Assembly: GCA_020848055.1 (NCBI GenBank)
Contig: JADLBB010000185.1
Coordinates: forward strand, 1-56,901
Direction: 5' to 3'
Length of the DNA: 56,901 bases
Source of the DNA: Chloroflexota bacterium
GTDB lineage: Bacteria; Chloroflexota; Limnocylindria; QHBO01
The notes under the pieces: model-generated
Told to the model about the DNA's origin: nothing
The model's input: the letters and a program-made list of their open reading frames with translations, nothing else
The model's database searches: none
Made by a program: the position numbers and the translations under genes
Shown: in pieces, positions 14,448-22,145 of the stretch
Layout: each line of letters starts with the position of its first letter
Numbering within the stretch: position 1 is the stretch's first letter

Positions 14448-14483
14448 ACCCGCAGGGCGCGACCAATGTGGCGCCCTGCGGGT
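14448..14483 (+). terminator. Hairpin after cassette 2
   Basis: ACCCGCAGGGCGC (14448-14460) pairs perfectly with GCGCCCTGCGGGT (14471-14483). An outer GCCACCG/CGGTGGC extends it. The core GCAGGGCGC/GCGCCCTGC is repeated in the hairpin after cassette 3, so the two ends are related. Confidence 0.65.
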
Positions 14484-14564
14484 CGTTCCGGTGGCGAAGA
14501 TCGCGCCCGCCCCCCAGGAAAACGACCGCTCCAAATACGTACCATATGTGGTGACGTACAGGCC

Positions 14565-14592
14565 TTGCTATCGTTCGTAAACCGAGCAATAT
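14565..14592 (+). promoter_or_regulatory. Cassette promoter 3
   Basis: TTGCTA, 16 bases, CAATAT, again with TATCGT and ACCGAG in the spacer. The 36-bp segment from 14564 differs from copies 1 and 2 at only a few positions, all in the middle of the spacer or downstream. Confidence 0.7.
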
Positions 14593-14639
14593 GAACGTCA
14601 CGACGCGCACGCGGTGCGCAGCACAAAGGAGCTAGGAAA

Positions 14640-14918
14640 GTGAACCTACCGACGGAGACCTGGGAGCGGATCGCCCTTCTTGAGGAGGCCGCGGACATGG
14701 TTTCGGAGGCCATCGCCAAGATTGAAGATGCGCTGCACGGAACGGGCCTCGCGAGATACGCCGACGCCTACCAGCTCGCCCAGCTCAAGATCCTCGCCTA
14801 CCCGAGTCACGGCTACCTCACACGCGACAAGGGGATCCACCATCTGATCGAGGACCTCAAGCAGGACGAGCGCGAGCAGCGCGAGGAGGAAGTGGACGAG
14901 GAGTACGAACCAGCCTGA
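14640..14918 (+). CDS. Small accessory protein of cassette 3
   Basis: The 92-residue product starts at GTG with AAAGGAG upstream. It is helical with a strongly acidic tail (the last 20 residues are mostly Glu/Asp/Arg). It shares the GTG-x4-AD core and helix order with the cassette 2 protein, which supports duplication. No function is recognised; the acidic tail could bind a basic partner or mimic DNA, which is speculation. Confidence 0.6.
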   Translation: MNLPTETWERIALLEEAADMVSEAIAKIEDALHGTGLARYADAYQLAQLKILAYPSHGYLTRDKGIHHLIEDLKQDEREQREEEVDEEYEPA

Positions 14919-14936
14919 TCCAGACCTACCGAATCA

Positions 14937-14972
14937 ACCAGCAGGGCGCGACACACGTGGCGCCCTGCTGGT
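14937..14972 (+). terminator. Hairpin after cassette 3
   Basis: ACCAGCAGGGCGC (14937-14949) pairs perfectly with GCGCCCTGCTGGT (14960-14972); the loop gacacacgtg resembles the gaccaatgtg loop of cassette 2. Compensating changes at the stem base (CCCG to CCAG with matching partners) indicate the fold itself is conserved. Confidence 0.65.
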
Positions 14973-15006
14973 CGCTCCGGTGGGCGGCGACCGACGTTGC
15001 GATTGG

Positions 15007-15041
15007 ACACCCCATGCAATCCGGAACACCCCATGCAATCC
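15007..15041. repeat. 16-bp direct repeat at the terminase start
   Basis: ACACCCCATGCAATCC occurs at 15007-15022 and 15026-15041, a 19-bp period. The second copy contains the likely start codon of the small terminase. Such repeats near a small terminase gene can be its packaging-recognition site, but two copies are weak evidence. Confidence 0.45.
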
Positions 15042-15701
15042 CCCGAAGTACGACGGCGGTGCGGCGCGAAGACGCGGGCCGGCAAGCCCTGCAACGCGTG
15101 GGCCGTGTCGGGCCGCGAGCGCTGCCGCATGCACGGCGGCGCGTCGCCGCGTGGCCTGGCCCACCCGTCGACGACGCACGGCGCGTACTCGCGCGCCCTG
15201 CCACAGCGGATCGTCGCCGACTTCGAGGCGGCGCGCACCGACCCGGAGCTCCTCGAACTCCGCAACCAGATCGGCCTGATCGACGCGCGGATCCTCGACG
15301 TCCTGCGGCGTGTGGACACGGGGGAGAGCGGCGCCCGGTGGCGAGAGCTGAACGCGGCGTGGCGCGCGTACCGCGACGCGGTGAAGGCCAAGGACCCGGA
15401 CGCGATGGGGACGGCGCTGGGCAGCGTTGGCCAGGCGATCGACGCGGGCGAGGGCGACTGGCGGGCGTGGCGCGAGGTGGGTTCGCTCGTCGAGCAGCGG
15501 CGTCGGCTGGTCGAGACCGAGCGGCGTCGGCTGGTCGATCTGCGGCAGGTGATTACCAGCGAACAGGTGCTGCTACTCAGCCACGCTTTGCTGAAGGTGG
15601 TGCTTGAGCATGTTCGCGACCAGGGCACCCGCGAGGCCATCGCGGTCGGGTTCCGCGGCATCCTCGACCGCCCTGGAGATGGCGGTCCAAGCGATCGCTG
15701 A
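15033..15701 (+). CDS. Terminase small subunit-like protein with HGG zinc motif
   Basis: From the ATG at 15033 the product is 222 residues; an upstream TTG at 14997 is possible. The N-terminus holds CGAKTRAGKPCNAWAVSG, then CRMHGG and THGAYS. This Cys/His cluster followed by a basic linker is common in proteins encoded directly before large terminases. The rest is helical with Arg-rich segments. Position next to the large terminase makes small subunit the best guess: recognition of packaging DNA. The next gene overlaps its end. Confidence 0.65.
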   Translation: MQSPEVRRRCGAKTRAGKPCNAWAVSGRERCRMHGGASPRGLAHPSTTHGAYSRALPQRIVADFEAARTDPELLELRNQIGLIDARILDVLRRVDTGESGARWRELNAAWRAYRDAVKAKDPDAMGTALGSVGQAIDAGEGDWRAWREVGSLVEQRRRLVETERRRLVDLRQVITSEQVLLLSHALLKVVLEHVRDQGTREAIAVGFRGILDRPGDGGPSDR

Positions 15702-17229
15702 CGGCCTGCTCGGGCGCAGCACGGCGTTCGAACGACCCGCCGTCGTCCCACACGACGGGCCGCAGCACGCGTTCGTCGACAGCGACGCCGACATCGTCGT
15801 GTACGGCGGCGGCGCCGGCGGTGGCAAGACGTGGGGCCTGTTGATGGCGCCGCTGTTCCGCGGCGACGTCGACGTGCCTCGCTTCGGCGCCGTGGTGTTC
15901 CGCCGCACGTACCCGGACATCTTCGCGACCGGAAGCCTCTGGGACGAGGCGCAGATGCACTTCCCGGACCACGGCGCCGTGTTCCGGCAGACACCGCTGC
16001 CGGAGGCGCGCTTCCCGTCCGGCGCGACGATCCGCTTCAGCCACATGGAGCGCGAGGCCGACCGGCTGAACTGGAAGGGCTCGCAGATCCCGTACATCGC
16101 GTTCGACCAGCTGGAGGAGTTCACCGAGGGCCAGTTCTTCTACCTGATGAGCCGCAACCGCTCGACGGCGGGCGTTCGCCCTTACATGCGCGCCACCGTG
16201 AATCCCGACCCCGACAGCTGGGTGAAGCGCCTGCTCGCGCCGTGGGTGGACGAAGAGCACCCTGAGTACCCGTTCCCGCCGGGCGAACTGCGCTGGCTGA
16301 CGCGCGACGAGATCACCGACGACATCGTGTGGGTCGACGCCGCGTGGCGCGATGCCGACGGGCAGCCGGCGCGATCGATCACGTACATCCCGGCGACGAT
16401 CTACGACAACCCGACGCTGCTCACGAACAACCCGGAGTACCTGGCGGCGCTGCGCACGATGCCGCGCGTCGACCGCGCGCGGCTGCTCGACAGCGACTGG
16501 TCCATCCGCGAGGCGGCCGGCTTCATCGACGAGACGTGGTTCGAGATCGTCGACGAGGCGCCGGCCGGCCTCGAGCTCGTCGGCCGGTCCTGGGACATCG
16601 CCGGCACGCAGCAAGGCAAGGGTCGCGGCAAGGGCCGGGATCCGGACTGGACGGCCGGTCCGTTCATCGGCTTCAAGGACGGCGTCTGGTACATCGCCGA
16701 CCTGCACACGACGCGCGGCACGGCCAAGAGCGTCGACGATCTGATGGACCAGGTCGCCGCGCTCGACGGGCCGCTCGTGCCGATCCTCCTGCAGCAGGAC
16801 CCGGGCGAGGCAGGCAAGCGCGCCGTGGCGGCCCACAAGAAGCGCCTCGCCGGCCACGCGGTGCGGTCACGGCCTCCGACCGGCGACAAGGTCCAGCGCG
16901 CCCGCATCCTCGCATCGGCGGCCGAGGCCGGCAACGTGAAGCTGGTGCGCTACTGGCCGGCGCGGCCGGTCGACGACGACGAGCGCCGCGAGTTGCTGGC
17001 CCGCGCGATGGAGTGGATCCGCGCGTTCCTCGCCGAGGTGCGCGGCTTCCCCGACGGCGCGCACGACGACCGGATCGACGCAGTGTCGTGGGGGATGCTG
17101 ATGCTCTCCTTCCCCGACGAGAAGAAGGCCAAGCACAAGCCGATGCCGAAGGGCTTCACGCCCGACCGCTGGTTCAAAGCCGCCGGAAGCGACTGGCTGC
17201 GCGGCGCACCCAAGGGAGGACGATCATGA
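15610..17229 (+). CDS. Terminase large subunit
   Basis: From the first in-frame ATG the product is 539 residues; the ATG at 15679 is an equally possible start and gives a more natural overlap. Walker A is at about residues 66-74 (GGGAGGGKT) and the acidic box is near AFDQLEEF. The RNase H-like nuclease domain follows, with RSWDIAGT and the closing HDDRIDAVSW motif. The order ATPase then nuclease and the length fit the packaging motor that cuts and translocates DNA into proheads. It is coupled to the small subunit upstream and the next gene follows by overlap. Confidence 0.9.
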   Translation: MFATRAPARPSRSGSAASSTALEMAVQAIADGLLGRSTAFERPAVVPHDGPQHAFVDSDADIVVYGGGAGGGKTWGLLMAPLFRGDVDVPRFGAVVFRRTYPDIFATGSLWDEAQMHFPDHGAVFRQTPLPEARFPSGATIRFSHMEREADRLNWKGSQIPYIAFDQLEEFTEGQFFYLMSRNRSTAGVRPYMRATVNPDPDSWVKRLLAPWVDEEHPEYPFPPGELRWLTRDEITDDIVWVDAAWRDADGQPARSITYIPATIYDNPTLLTNNPEYLAALRTMPRVDRARLLDSDWSIREAAGFIDETWFEIVDEAPAGLELVGRSWDIAGTQQGKGRGKGRDPDWTAGPFIGFKDGVWYIADLHTTRGTAKSVDDLMDQVAALDGPLVPILLQQDPGEAGKRAVAAHKKRLAGHAVRSRPPTGDKVQRARILASAAEAGNVKLVRYWPARPVDDDERRELLARAMEWIRAFLAEVRGFPDGAHDDRIDAVSWGMLMLSFPDEKKAKHKPMPKGFTPDRWFKAAGSDWLRGAPKGGRS

Positions 17230-17522
17230 CGTTCGAGGCGTACGATGCGTCGCAGCCGATCCGCGAGCTGCACCGGCTGCCGTTCTGGCCCGCGCTGGTC
17301 CTCGTGGCCAACGCCGAAGATGCGGCGGCGATGCTGGCGTTGGTGGCGTACGTGCAGCGGTGGCGGCCGTCGTTGGAGGCGCCGCAGGTCGAGGTGTGCC
17401 GCGTGGCGGGGGTGTGCAGGGCGGGGCGTCCGCGGGCGTTCAGGACGGTGGGGGAGGTGCCGGGGGGGTGGCTGGGCAGCAGCGCGCTGGCGACGTTGGC
17501 CGTGGGCGAGGTGGAGCGATGA
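17226..17522 (+). CDS. Hypothetical protein downstream of terminase
   Basis: The 98-residue product has GGAGG 8 bases before its ATG, overlaps the terminase stop and is coupled to the next gene. It reads as an alpha/beta mini-domain (FWPALVLVANAEDAAAMLALVAYVQRW) with a strand-rich tail. No family is recognised. Position suggests a packaging or head accessory role. Confidence 0.55.
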   Translation: MTFEAYDASQPIRELHRLPFWPALVLVANAEDAAAMLALVAYVQRWRPSLEAPQVEVCRVAGVCRAGRPRAFRTVGEVPGGWLGSSALATLAVGEVER

Positions 17523-17791
17523 CGGCGGCGAACGGGGCGGGGCAGGCGCCGCGGCAGGGGGAGCCGGCGATGTCGCCGCGGACGCGGGTGGCGATCCTCA
17601 CGGTGCGGCGGGCGTTGATCATGATGGTGAACGCGCTTGGGGAGTTGGTGGGCCAGCCGGCAGTTCGCGTCGAGCTACTACGCCGGCCAACGCGTCGCCT
17701 TCCTAACGACGATCGGGCGACGAGTCAATCAGAATGCCAAGAGTCTAGCCCGGACCGGAGATCACTCCATGAACGCGAGGATAGCTTTTAG
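17519..17791 (+). CDS. Hypothetical protein, C-terminus possibly replaced
   Basis: The 90-residue product overlaps the previous gene by 4 bases. Residues 18-50 (MSPRTRVAILTVRRALIMMVNALGELVG) resemble small helical proteins often encoded after phage terminases. After about residue 55 base composition drops and the sequence becomes polar and irregular. The frame runs 30 bases into the end of the convergent minus-strand gene. This suggests the original 3' end was lost when the accessory gene inserted. Confidence 0.5.
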   Translation: MTAANGAGQAPRQGEPAMSPRTRVAILTVRRALIMMVNALGELVGQPAVRVELLRRPTRRLPNDDRATSQSECQESSPDRRSLHEREDSF

Positions 17792-18352
17792 TAGCGCCAA
17801 GATCGCGGTCAGAAGGGAAACCATCCCCACGAGAATTCGCGCGAACACCTCCCAGCCACCTGGACGATTCTGGACGACAGCTTCGGCTTGCTCCTCGGGA
17901 TCGGGTGCTGGGGGGTCGCCCGATGGTGGTCGCTTCCACGCAAGGTAAGGCAGGCTACCGATCGCGAACGTGCCTCCAAGTGCGGCGAGAAGCAGCACTG
18001 CCAAACGAACAGCAGGCCGGAACAGTGCGATCTGGTCGGAGTATTCAGCCCAGGCAAGTATTCCTGACGGAAGGAGGAGCGCAAGGCCGACCCCGATGTA
18101 CGAGAGTCCTTCGTTCTTCAAGCTGCGTTCGAGTTCGATGAACGTGCCGACGAAGCTGAAGAACAAGACGACAGCCGTTAGTCCGTAAAGGATGTAGCTC
18201 CACGGGGCACCGAATCCGACATAGGGCGGTGCCGCAATTAGCAGGAGTCCAATCCAAAGCAGGATCCCCGCTACGGCGAACCCCCACGCAGGTGGTGTCT
18301 CTTTGCTGGTAGTGCCTTGAGGCTGCTCTGCGGGCCGCTCATCTTCGGGCAT
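17762..18352 (-). CDS. Accessory multi-pass membrane protein
   Basis: The ATG at 18352 is preceded by AAGGAAAG; an upstream start at 18418 is possible but lacks a site. The 196-residue product has a polar, Glu/Pro-rich N-terminus, then about four to five membrane segments. The last pair (VFARILVGMVSLLTAILALLKAILAF) ends the protein. It is on the strand opposite to all head genes and is lower in GC, which marks it as an inserted accessory gene. Such prophage-encoded membrane proteins often exclude other phages or alter the envelope, but no family is recognised. Confidence 0.6.
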   Translation of the reverse strand: MPEDERPAEQPQGTTSKETPPAWGFAVAGILLWIGLLLIAAPPYVGFGAPWSYILYGLTAVVLFFSFVGTFIELERSLKNEGLSYIGVGLALLLPSGILAWAEYSDQIALFRPAVRLAVLLLAALGGTFAIGSLPYLAWKRPPSGDPPAPDPEEQAEAVVQNRPGGWEVFARILVGMVSLLTAILALLKAILAFME

Positions 18353-18411
18353 CGTCTTTCCTTTCGTGAGCAGCAATGCATACGTCGATGTCGCGGCATG
18401 AGTTTCGGGGG

Positions 18412-18440
18412 TTGACATCGTGCGGCCAGTTCCTTATACT
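18412..18440 (+). promoter_or_regulatory. Strong promoter for the structural operon
   Basis: TTGACA, a 17-base spacer and TATACT is close to the sigma-70 consensus. The start would be near 18447. It lies just upstream of a structured leader and terminator before the portal gene, and overlaps the 5' end of the divergent membrane-protein region. Confidence 0.75.
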
Positions 18441-18446
18441 CGTTAC

Positions 18447-18583
18447 ACCGGTCACGCCTGGTGTCGTCCTTGGCCCAGTCCGTGACCCTCATACAGGGCC
18501 GCACCGGCATACGCCGGCCCCGCCCGCCTCGAAGTAAGGCCGCACCCCCTGGTCCCGCCCGAAACTGGGCGGGCTTTGTCTTT
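18447..18583 (+). ncRNA. Structured leader RNA ahead of the portal gene
   Basis: Between the promoter and a terminator lies about 137 nt with no reading frame. It contains a long hairpin (GGTCACG 18450-18456 with CGTGACC 18481-18487, inner CTGG/CCAG) and a tight hairpin (CCGGC, loop ATAC, GCCGG; 18504-18517). The terminator stem is third. This layout resembles phage late leaders that stall or terminate transcription until an antiterminator acts, or cis-acting antiterminator RNAs such as HK022 put. A free small RNA is the alternative. Confidence 0.5.
18554..18583 (+). terminator. Intrinsic terminator in the portal leader
   Basis: CCCGCCC (18554-18560) pairs with GGGCGGG (18567-18573) around GAAACT, followed by CTTTGTCTTT. 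The portal ATG lies only 15 bases downstream, so read-through must be controlled. Confidence 0.65.
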
Positions 18584-18597
18584 AACCAGGCGGTGTG

Positions 18598-21381
18598 ATG
18601 GCTTCGAACCCCAACGGCGGTCAGCTCACGCTGGCCCAACTGCAGAGGCTCCGAGCACGGCGCGACCGCGGCGAGATCACCGCCAAGGCCTACGCGCGTG
18701 CCGTCGCCGCTGCCCAGGCCGGCCGCCTCGAGCCCGTCGCGTACGAGACCGCACCGCGCGTCGCCGTACCACAAGGCATGACGCAGGGAACGGCACGCGG
18801 CGTCACGCCTCGTTATGCCCGCGCAGACGACGCCGACCCACAGCCACTCACACGCGCCCTCCTCGCCCCCGGCCGCCAGTCCGTCGTCCTCGCCGCCAAG
18901 GGCGCCACCACCACCGACACGACCGTTCCGCGCCCGGACTACCTCAAGCCAGGCGCGCAGAAGAGCCTGCGTCGCATCGCCGACGTCAACCCGGACGCGT
19001 CACTCGCCCTGTCCCACATCCGCCGTCTGGCCATGACGGACCACCGCGTGCGCGTGCTGGCCGTCGGACCGGACGGGCCGCTGGAGGAAGAGCACGAGGA
19101 GGGGATGCGCGAGATCGCGCAGTTCCTCGCGCGGTGCTTCCGGACGTTCGAAGGCGGCGGTGTCACGGCGATGATGAGCGTCGGCCTGGACAGTGCGGCC
19201 ACCGGCGGCGCCGTCGCCGTCGAGCTCGATGTGGCGCCGAGCCGCGCCGACGTGCGCGACATCTGGATGGTGGATCCCGGCATCGTCGAGATGGAGCGCG
19301 TGCGGGAGGGCGAGACCGAAACGATCATCCCCGTCCTGACGGACGGCATGGGTGGCAAGGGTAAGCCGTTCAACCTCAACCAGTTCGCGTACATCGGCCT
19401 GGACACGAACACGAAGCAGCCGCACGGCAAGCCGTGGTTCGCGCCGGCCCTGGACACGACGCTGCCGCAGCACGAGATGCGCAACACCCTCCAGGCGGTC
19501 GTGAAGAACCAGGGGTTCGGACGGCTGGCAGCGAAGGTCAGCTGGGACCGCATCGCCGAGCTGATGCCGGACACGGTCGCCTCTGGCAACGAGGCGGCCG
19601 CGTTCATCGAGCAGGTGATGGACGGCGTGCGCCGCTCGCTGGAGCGGCTCGAGGCGGACGATACGGTCATCCATCCGGACTTCGTCGCCCTCGACTACTA
19701 CGGCGCGAACCACAGCGGTAACAGCTTCCGGCCCAAGGACCTGTCGGACATTTACGACACGGACCAGGGCGCCGCGGTGAAGACGCCGCTCGCGCTGCTC
19801 GGCCGCTCGACCGGCAACGCGCTGTCCAGCAACGCCGACATCCACTGGGTCGTGTACGCCCTGTCCGTCGAGGCGCTGCGCGACCTGGTCAACCGCGCCA
19901 TCCAGTGGGCGCTGTCGCAGGTCCTGCGGATCAAGGGAATCCCCGCCGTCGTGGTTATCGAGTGGGATCCCATCCGCAAGGAGGACCGCGTCGCCGAGGC
20001 GAACGCCAGCAAGGCGGAGCACGAGGCCGTGCTCGCCATGTGGGACCGCGGACTGATCGACGATGAGACGGCGCGCGAGCGGCTCGGCTACCCGGAGCCG
20101 CAGGGGGCGAACACTCGCCCGGCTCCAGCGGCTGCCAACGCCGCAACGCCGCCCGCTCGCGGCGATGCCGAGGACGCCGACGCCGACCCGGCCGCCCGCT
20201 TCACCGGCCTCGTGAAATGTACCAAGTGCGGCGGCACGTCGTGGCGCCGGACCACGAAGCACCGGCAGCAGTGCCTCGGCTGCGGCGCGTACCAGTCCAA
20301 GCCGCCGCAGGACAAGGGCGACGACGCGGAGCGCGCTCCGCTCGACCCGTGGGCTGGCGTCTGGCGGTTCGCCGGCACGCTCCCCGCCGCCGACACCGAC
20401 GCGTTCCTCAGCGCCTACGTCGACGCCGTCGGCGAGGCGAACCACGTCTCGCTGTGCGGCTGCCAGGCGTGCCGAGCCGAGCGCGAGCCGGTGCGCGGGC
20501 CGGCGTTCCAGCCGAAGAACACGACGCCCGTCAGCGCGGTCGAACTCGCCCAGGAGTTCACGCACATCGACGACGGTGACGTGCGCGCTGCGGTCGAGGC
20601 TTGGCGAGCGTGGGCGCGGCGAGCGGCGCCGCGGTACGTGCGGCTGCTGGACGCGGTGCTCGCCGAGGACGAGGACGACGAGGACCGCGTCGACCGCGCG
20701 CCGGCAACGAGCGCGCCGGACTACGAGTGGGACCTCGTCACGCAGCGGTTCCGCGACCAGAGCAACGGCCGGTTCGTCGGCGAGGCCGTCGTCAACAACC
20801 TTCTCGAACGGCGGATCCGGGACGTCGAGCGGGACATCGACCGGCTCACCACGCGCCTGCTCGACAACCGCATGAACCCGGCCGAGTTCGGCCGCGGCAT
20901 GGCGTCGCTCCTGCGCGACGCGCACCTCGCCGCGCGCGAGCTGGCCGTGGGCGGCGCCGAGCGGATGACGGCTCGGCACAACGGCTCGGTTGGCGGCTAC
21001 ATGCGCTACGACACGGACCACCTCGCCGGGTTCGTGAACGCGATCGCGCGCGGCGACCTGTCGCCCGAGCAGATCCGCGCGCGCGGCCGGCTGTACGCCG
21101 GCGCCAACCTGCGGCGCGAGTTCGACCGTGGGCGCGCGTGGGCGCACGAGGAAGCTGGCTACACCGAGGAGCGCCGAGTCCTGCGGCAGGGCGCCGCGCA
21201 CTGCAAGGGCTGCGCGGATGAGGCGGCGCGCAGCTGGATGGCCATCGGCACCGGCACGCCGATCGGCGGGCACGAGTGCGGGCCGAACGACATGTGCGGG
21301 CGCGAGTACCGCTTCGACAAGAACCGCCGCTACCCGCCGCGACGCATCGACGCGCCGCGCGCGGTGCCGGCCCACGCGTAG
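18598..21381 (+). CDS. Portal protein fused to a zinc-ribbon and MuF-like domain
   Basis: The 927-residue product is about twice a normal portal. Residues about 100-500 have portal character (LKPGAQKSLRRIADVNPDASLALSHIRRL, and a conserved WDPIRKEDRVAEANASKAEHEAVLAMWDRGLI segment). A zinc ribbon follows (CTKC and CLGC, near 540-560). The C-terminal 200 residues resemble a MuF-type head-morphogenesis domain, with YTEERRVLRQGAAHCKGC and a late GPNDMCGREYR motif. The portal forms the dodecameric DNA gate of the head; MuF proteins assist head assembly and can be packaged. GTG at 18595 is an alternative start. Confidence 0.78.
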   Translation: MASNPNGGQLTLAQLQRLRARRDRGEITAKAYARAVAAAQAGRLEPVAYETAPRVAVPQGMTQGTARGVTPRYARADDADPQPLTRALLAPGRQSVVLAAKGATTTDTTVPRPDYLKPGAQKSLRRIADVNPDASLALSHIRRLAMTDHRVRVLAVGPDGPLEEEHEEGMREIAQFLARCFRTFEGGGVTAMMSVGLDSAATGGAVAVELDVAPSRADVRDIWMVDPGIVEMERVREGETETIIPVLTDGMGGKGKPFNLNQFAYIGLDTNTKQPHGKPWFAPALDTTLPQHEMRNTLQAVVKNQGFGRLAAKVSWDRIAELMPDTVASGNEAAAFIEQVMDGVRRSLERLEADDTVIHPDFVALDYYGANHSGNSFRPKDLSDIYDTDQGAAVKTPLALLGRSTGNALSSNADIHWVVYALSVEALRDLVNRAIQWALSQVLRIKGIPAVVVIEWDPIRKEDRVAEANASKAEHEAVLAMWDRGLIDDETARERLGYPEPQGANTRPAPAAANAATPPARGDAEDADADPAARFTGLVKCTKCGGTSWRRTTKHRQQCLGCGAYQSKPPQDKGDDAERAPLDPWAGVWRFAGTLPAADTDAFLSAYVDAVGEANHVSLCGCQACRAEREPVRGPAFQPKNTTPVSAVELAQEFTHIDDGDVRAAVEAWRAWARRAAPRYVRLLDAVLAEDEDDEDRVDRAPATSAPDYEWDLVTQRFRDQSNGRFVGEAVVNNLLERRIRDVERDIDRLTTRLLDNRMNPAEFGRGMASLLRDAHLAARELAVGGAERMTARHNGSVGGYMRYDTDHLAGFVNAIARGDLSPEQIRARGRLYAGANLRREFDRGRAWAHEEAGYTEERRVLRQGAAHCKGCADEAARSWMAIGTGTPIGGHECGPNDMCGREYRFDKNRRYPPRRIDAPRAVPAHA

Positions 21382-21390
21382 GAGGCGCTC

Positions 21391-21756
21391 GTGAGGGACC
21401 GACCCGTGATCGAAGTCCACAGCGGCGACATCGCCCTTCTCACCTTCGAGGTGGTCGACGAGGACGGCGACGCCGTCAACCTGTCCACCGCCACGGACAT
21501 CGACGTGCAGCTCTTCGCCATCGGCGTTGGCGGTGTGCCAACCGGCGCGGCCGTGCTTGCCGAGAACCTCGCCGGCGACGTCGACCTGGTCGGCGGCGGG
21601 ACGGCCGGCAAGTGCTCGCTGGCCCTCGCCGCAGTCGACACCGCCGCGCTGGCCGGCGACTACTGGATCGAGGTGCGCGTCGAGGACGCCGCCGGCCTCT
21701 TCCGAACGGCCACGCCGTGCACGCTGCGGGTGCTGGGGGACCTGATCACCTCATGA
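21391..21756 (+). CDS. Ig-like structural protein, copy A
   Basis: The 121-residue product starts at GTG with GGAG upstream. It is strand-rich with the core ALLTFEVVDEDGDAVNLSTATDIDVQLF and LAGDYWIEVRVED. It is similar to the next protein, which has LRFTVIDADGDAVDISG and LAGDYRLELQVEG at matching positions, so they are tandem paralogues. The pattern is that of Ig-like or BppU-N-type phage domains. Position between portal and protease suggests head decoration. Confidence 0.62.
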   Translation: MRDRPVIEVHSGDIALLTFEVVDEDGDAVNLSTATDIDVQLFAIGVGGVPTGAAVLAENLAGDVDLVGGGTAGKCSLALAAVDTAALAGDYWIEVRVEDAAGLFRTATPCTLRVLGDLITS

Positions 21757-22142
21757 CGACCCGAGTCACCGTCTACCACCTGACCAAGTCCATCACCGTT
21801 CGGGAGGGCCGCGCCAACCGGATCGTCGTCAAGGCGCGCCAAGCCAACGACCTCGTGCTGCGCTTCACGGTCATCGACGCCGACGGCGACGCCGTGGACA
21901 TCAGCGGCTACACGACGCGCGCGTTCGGCGTGTACCCGCTGGAGAGCGGCACCGCCACGTTCAGCAAGACGCCCTCGCTCGTCGGCGGCGGCACCGGCGG
22001 GCAGATGGACGTAACGATCACCGACACCGACCTGGCCGCCCTTGCGGGCGACTACCGTCTCGAGCTGCAGGTGGAAGGTACGGGCTTCAAGCAGACGCTC
22101 GTGACCGGCCTCCTCAAGCTCGACGCGACGTTCGTGAGCTAG
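21753..22142 (+). CDS. Ig-like structural protein, copy B
   Basis: The 129-residue product overlaps copy A by four bases and shares its D-x-DGDAV and LAGDY motifs. It is again strand-rich with a Gly-rich loop (SLVGGGTGGQMDVTITD). It has a 28-residue N-terminal extension that copy A lacks. Both are probably surface or head-associated domains of the virion. Confidence 0.62.
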   Translation: MTTRVTVYHLTKSITVREGRANRIVVKARQANDLVLRFTVIDADGDAVDISGYTTRAFGVYPLESGTATFSKTPSLVGGGTGGQMDVTITDTDLAALAGDYRLELQVEGTGFKQTLVTGLLKLDATFVS

Positions 22143-22145
22143 GCG

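Noticed and set aside
13434..14599. The four repeated 36-bp elements as a CRISPR array
   Set aside because: They are 480-620 bp apart with genes between, one is inverted, and each has promoter features. There is no regular spacer series or cas gene.
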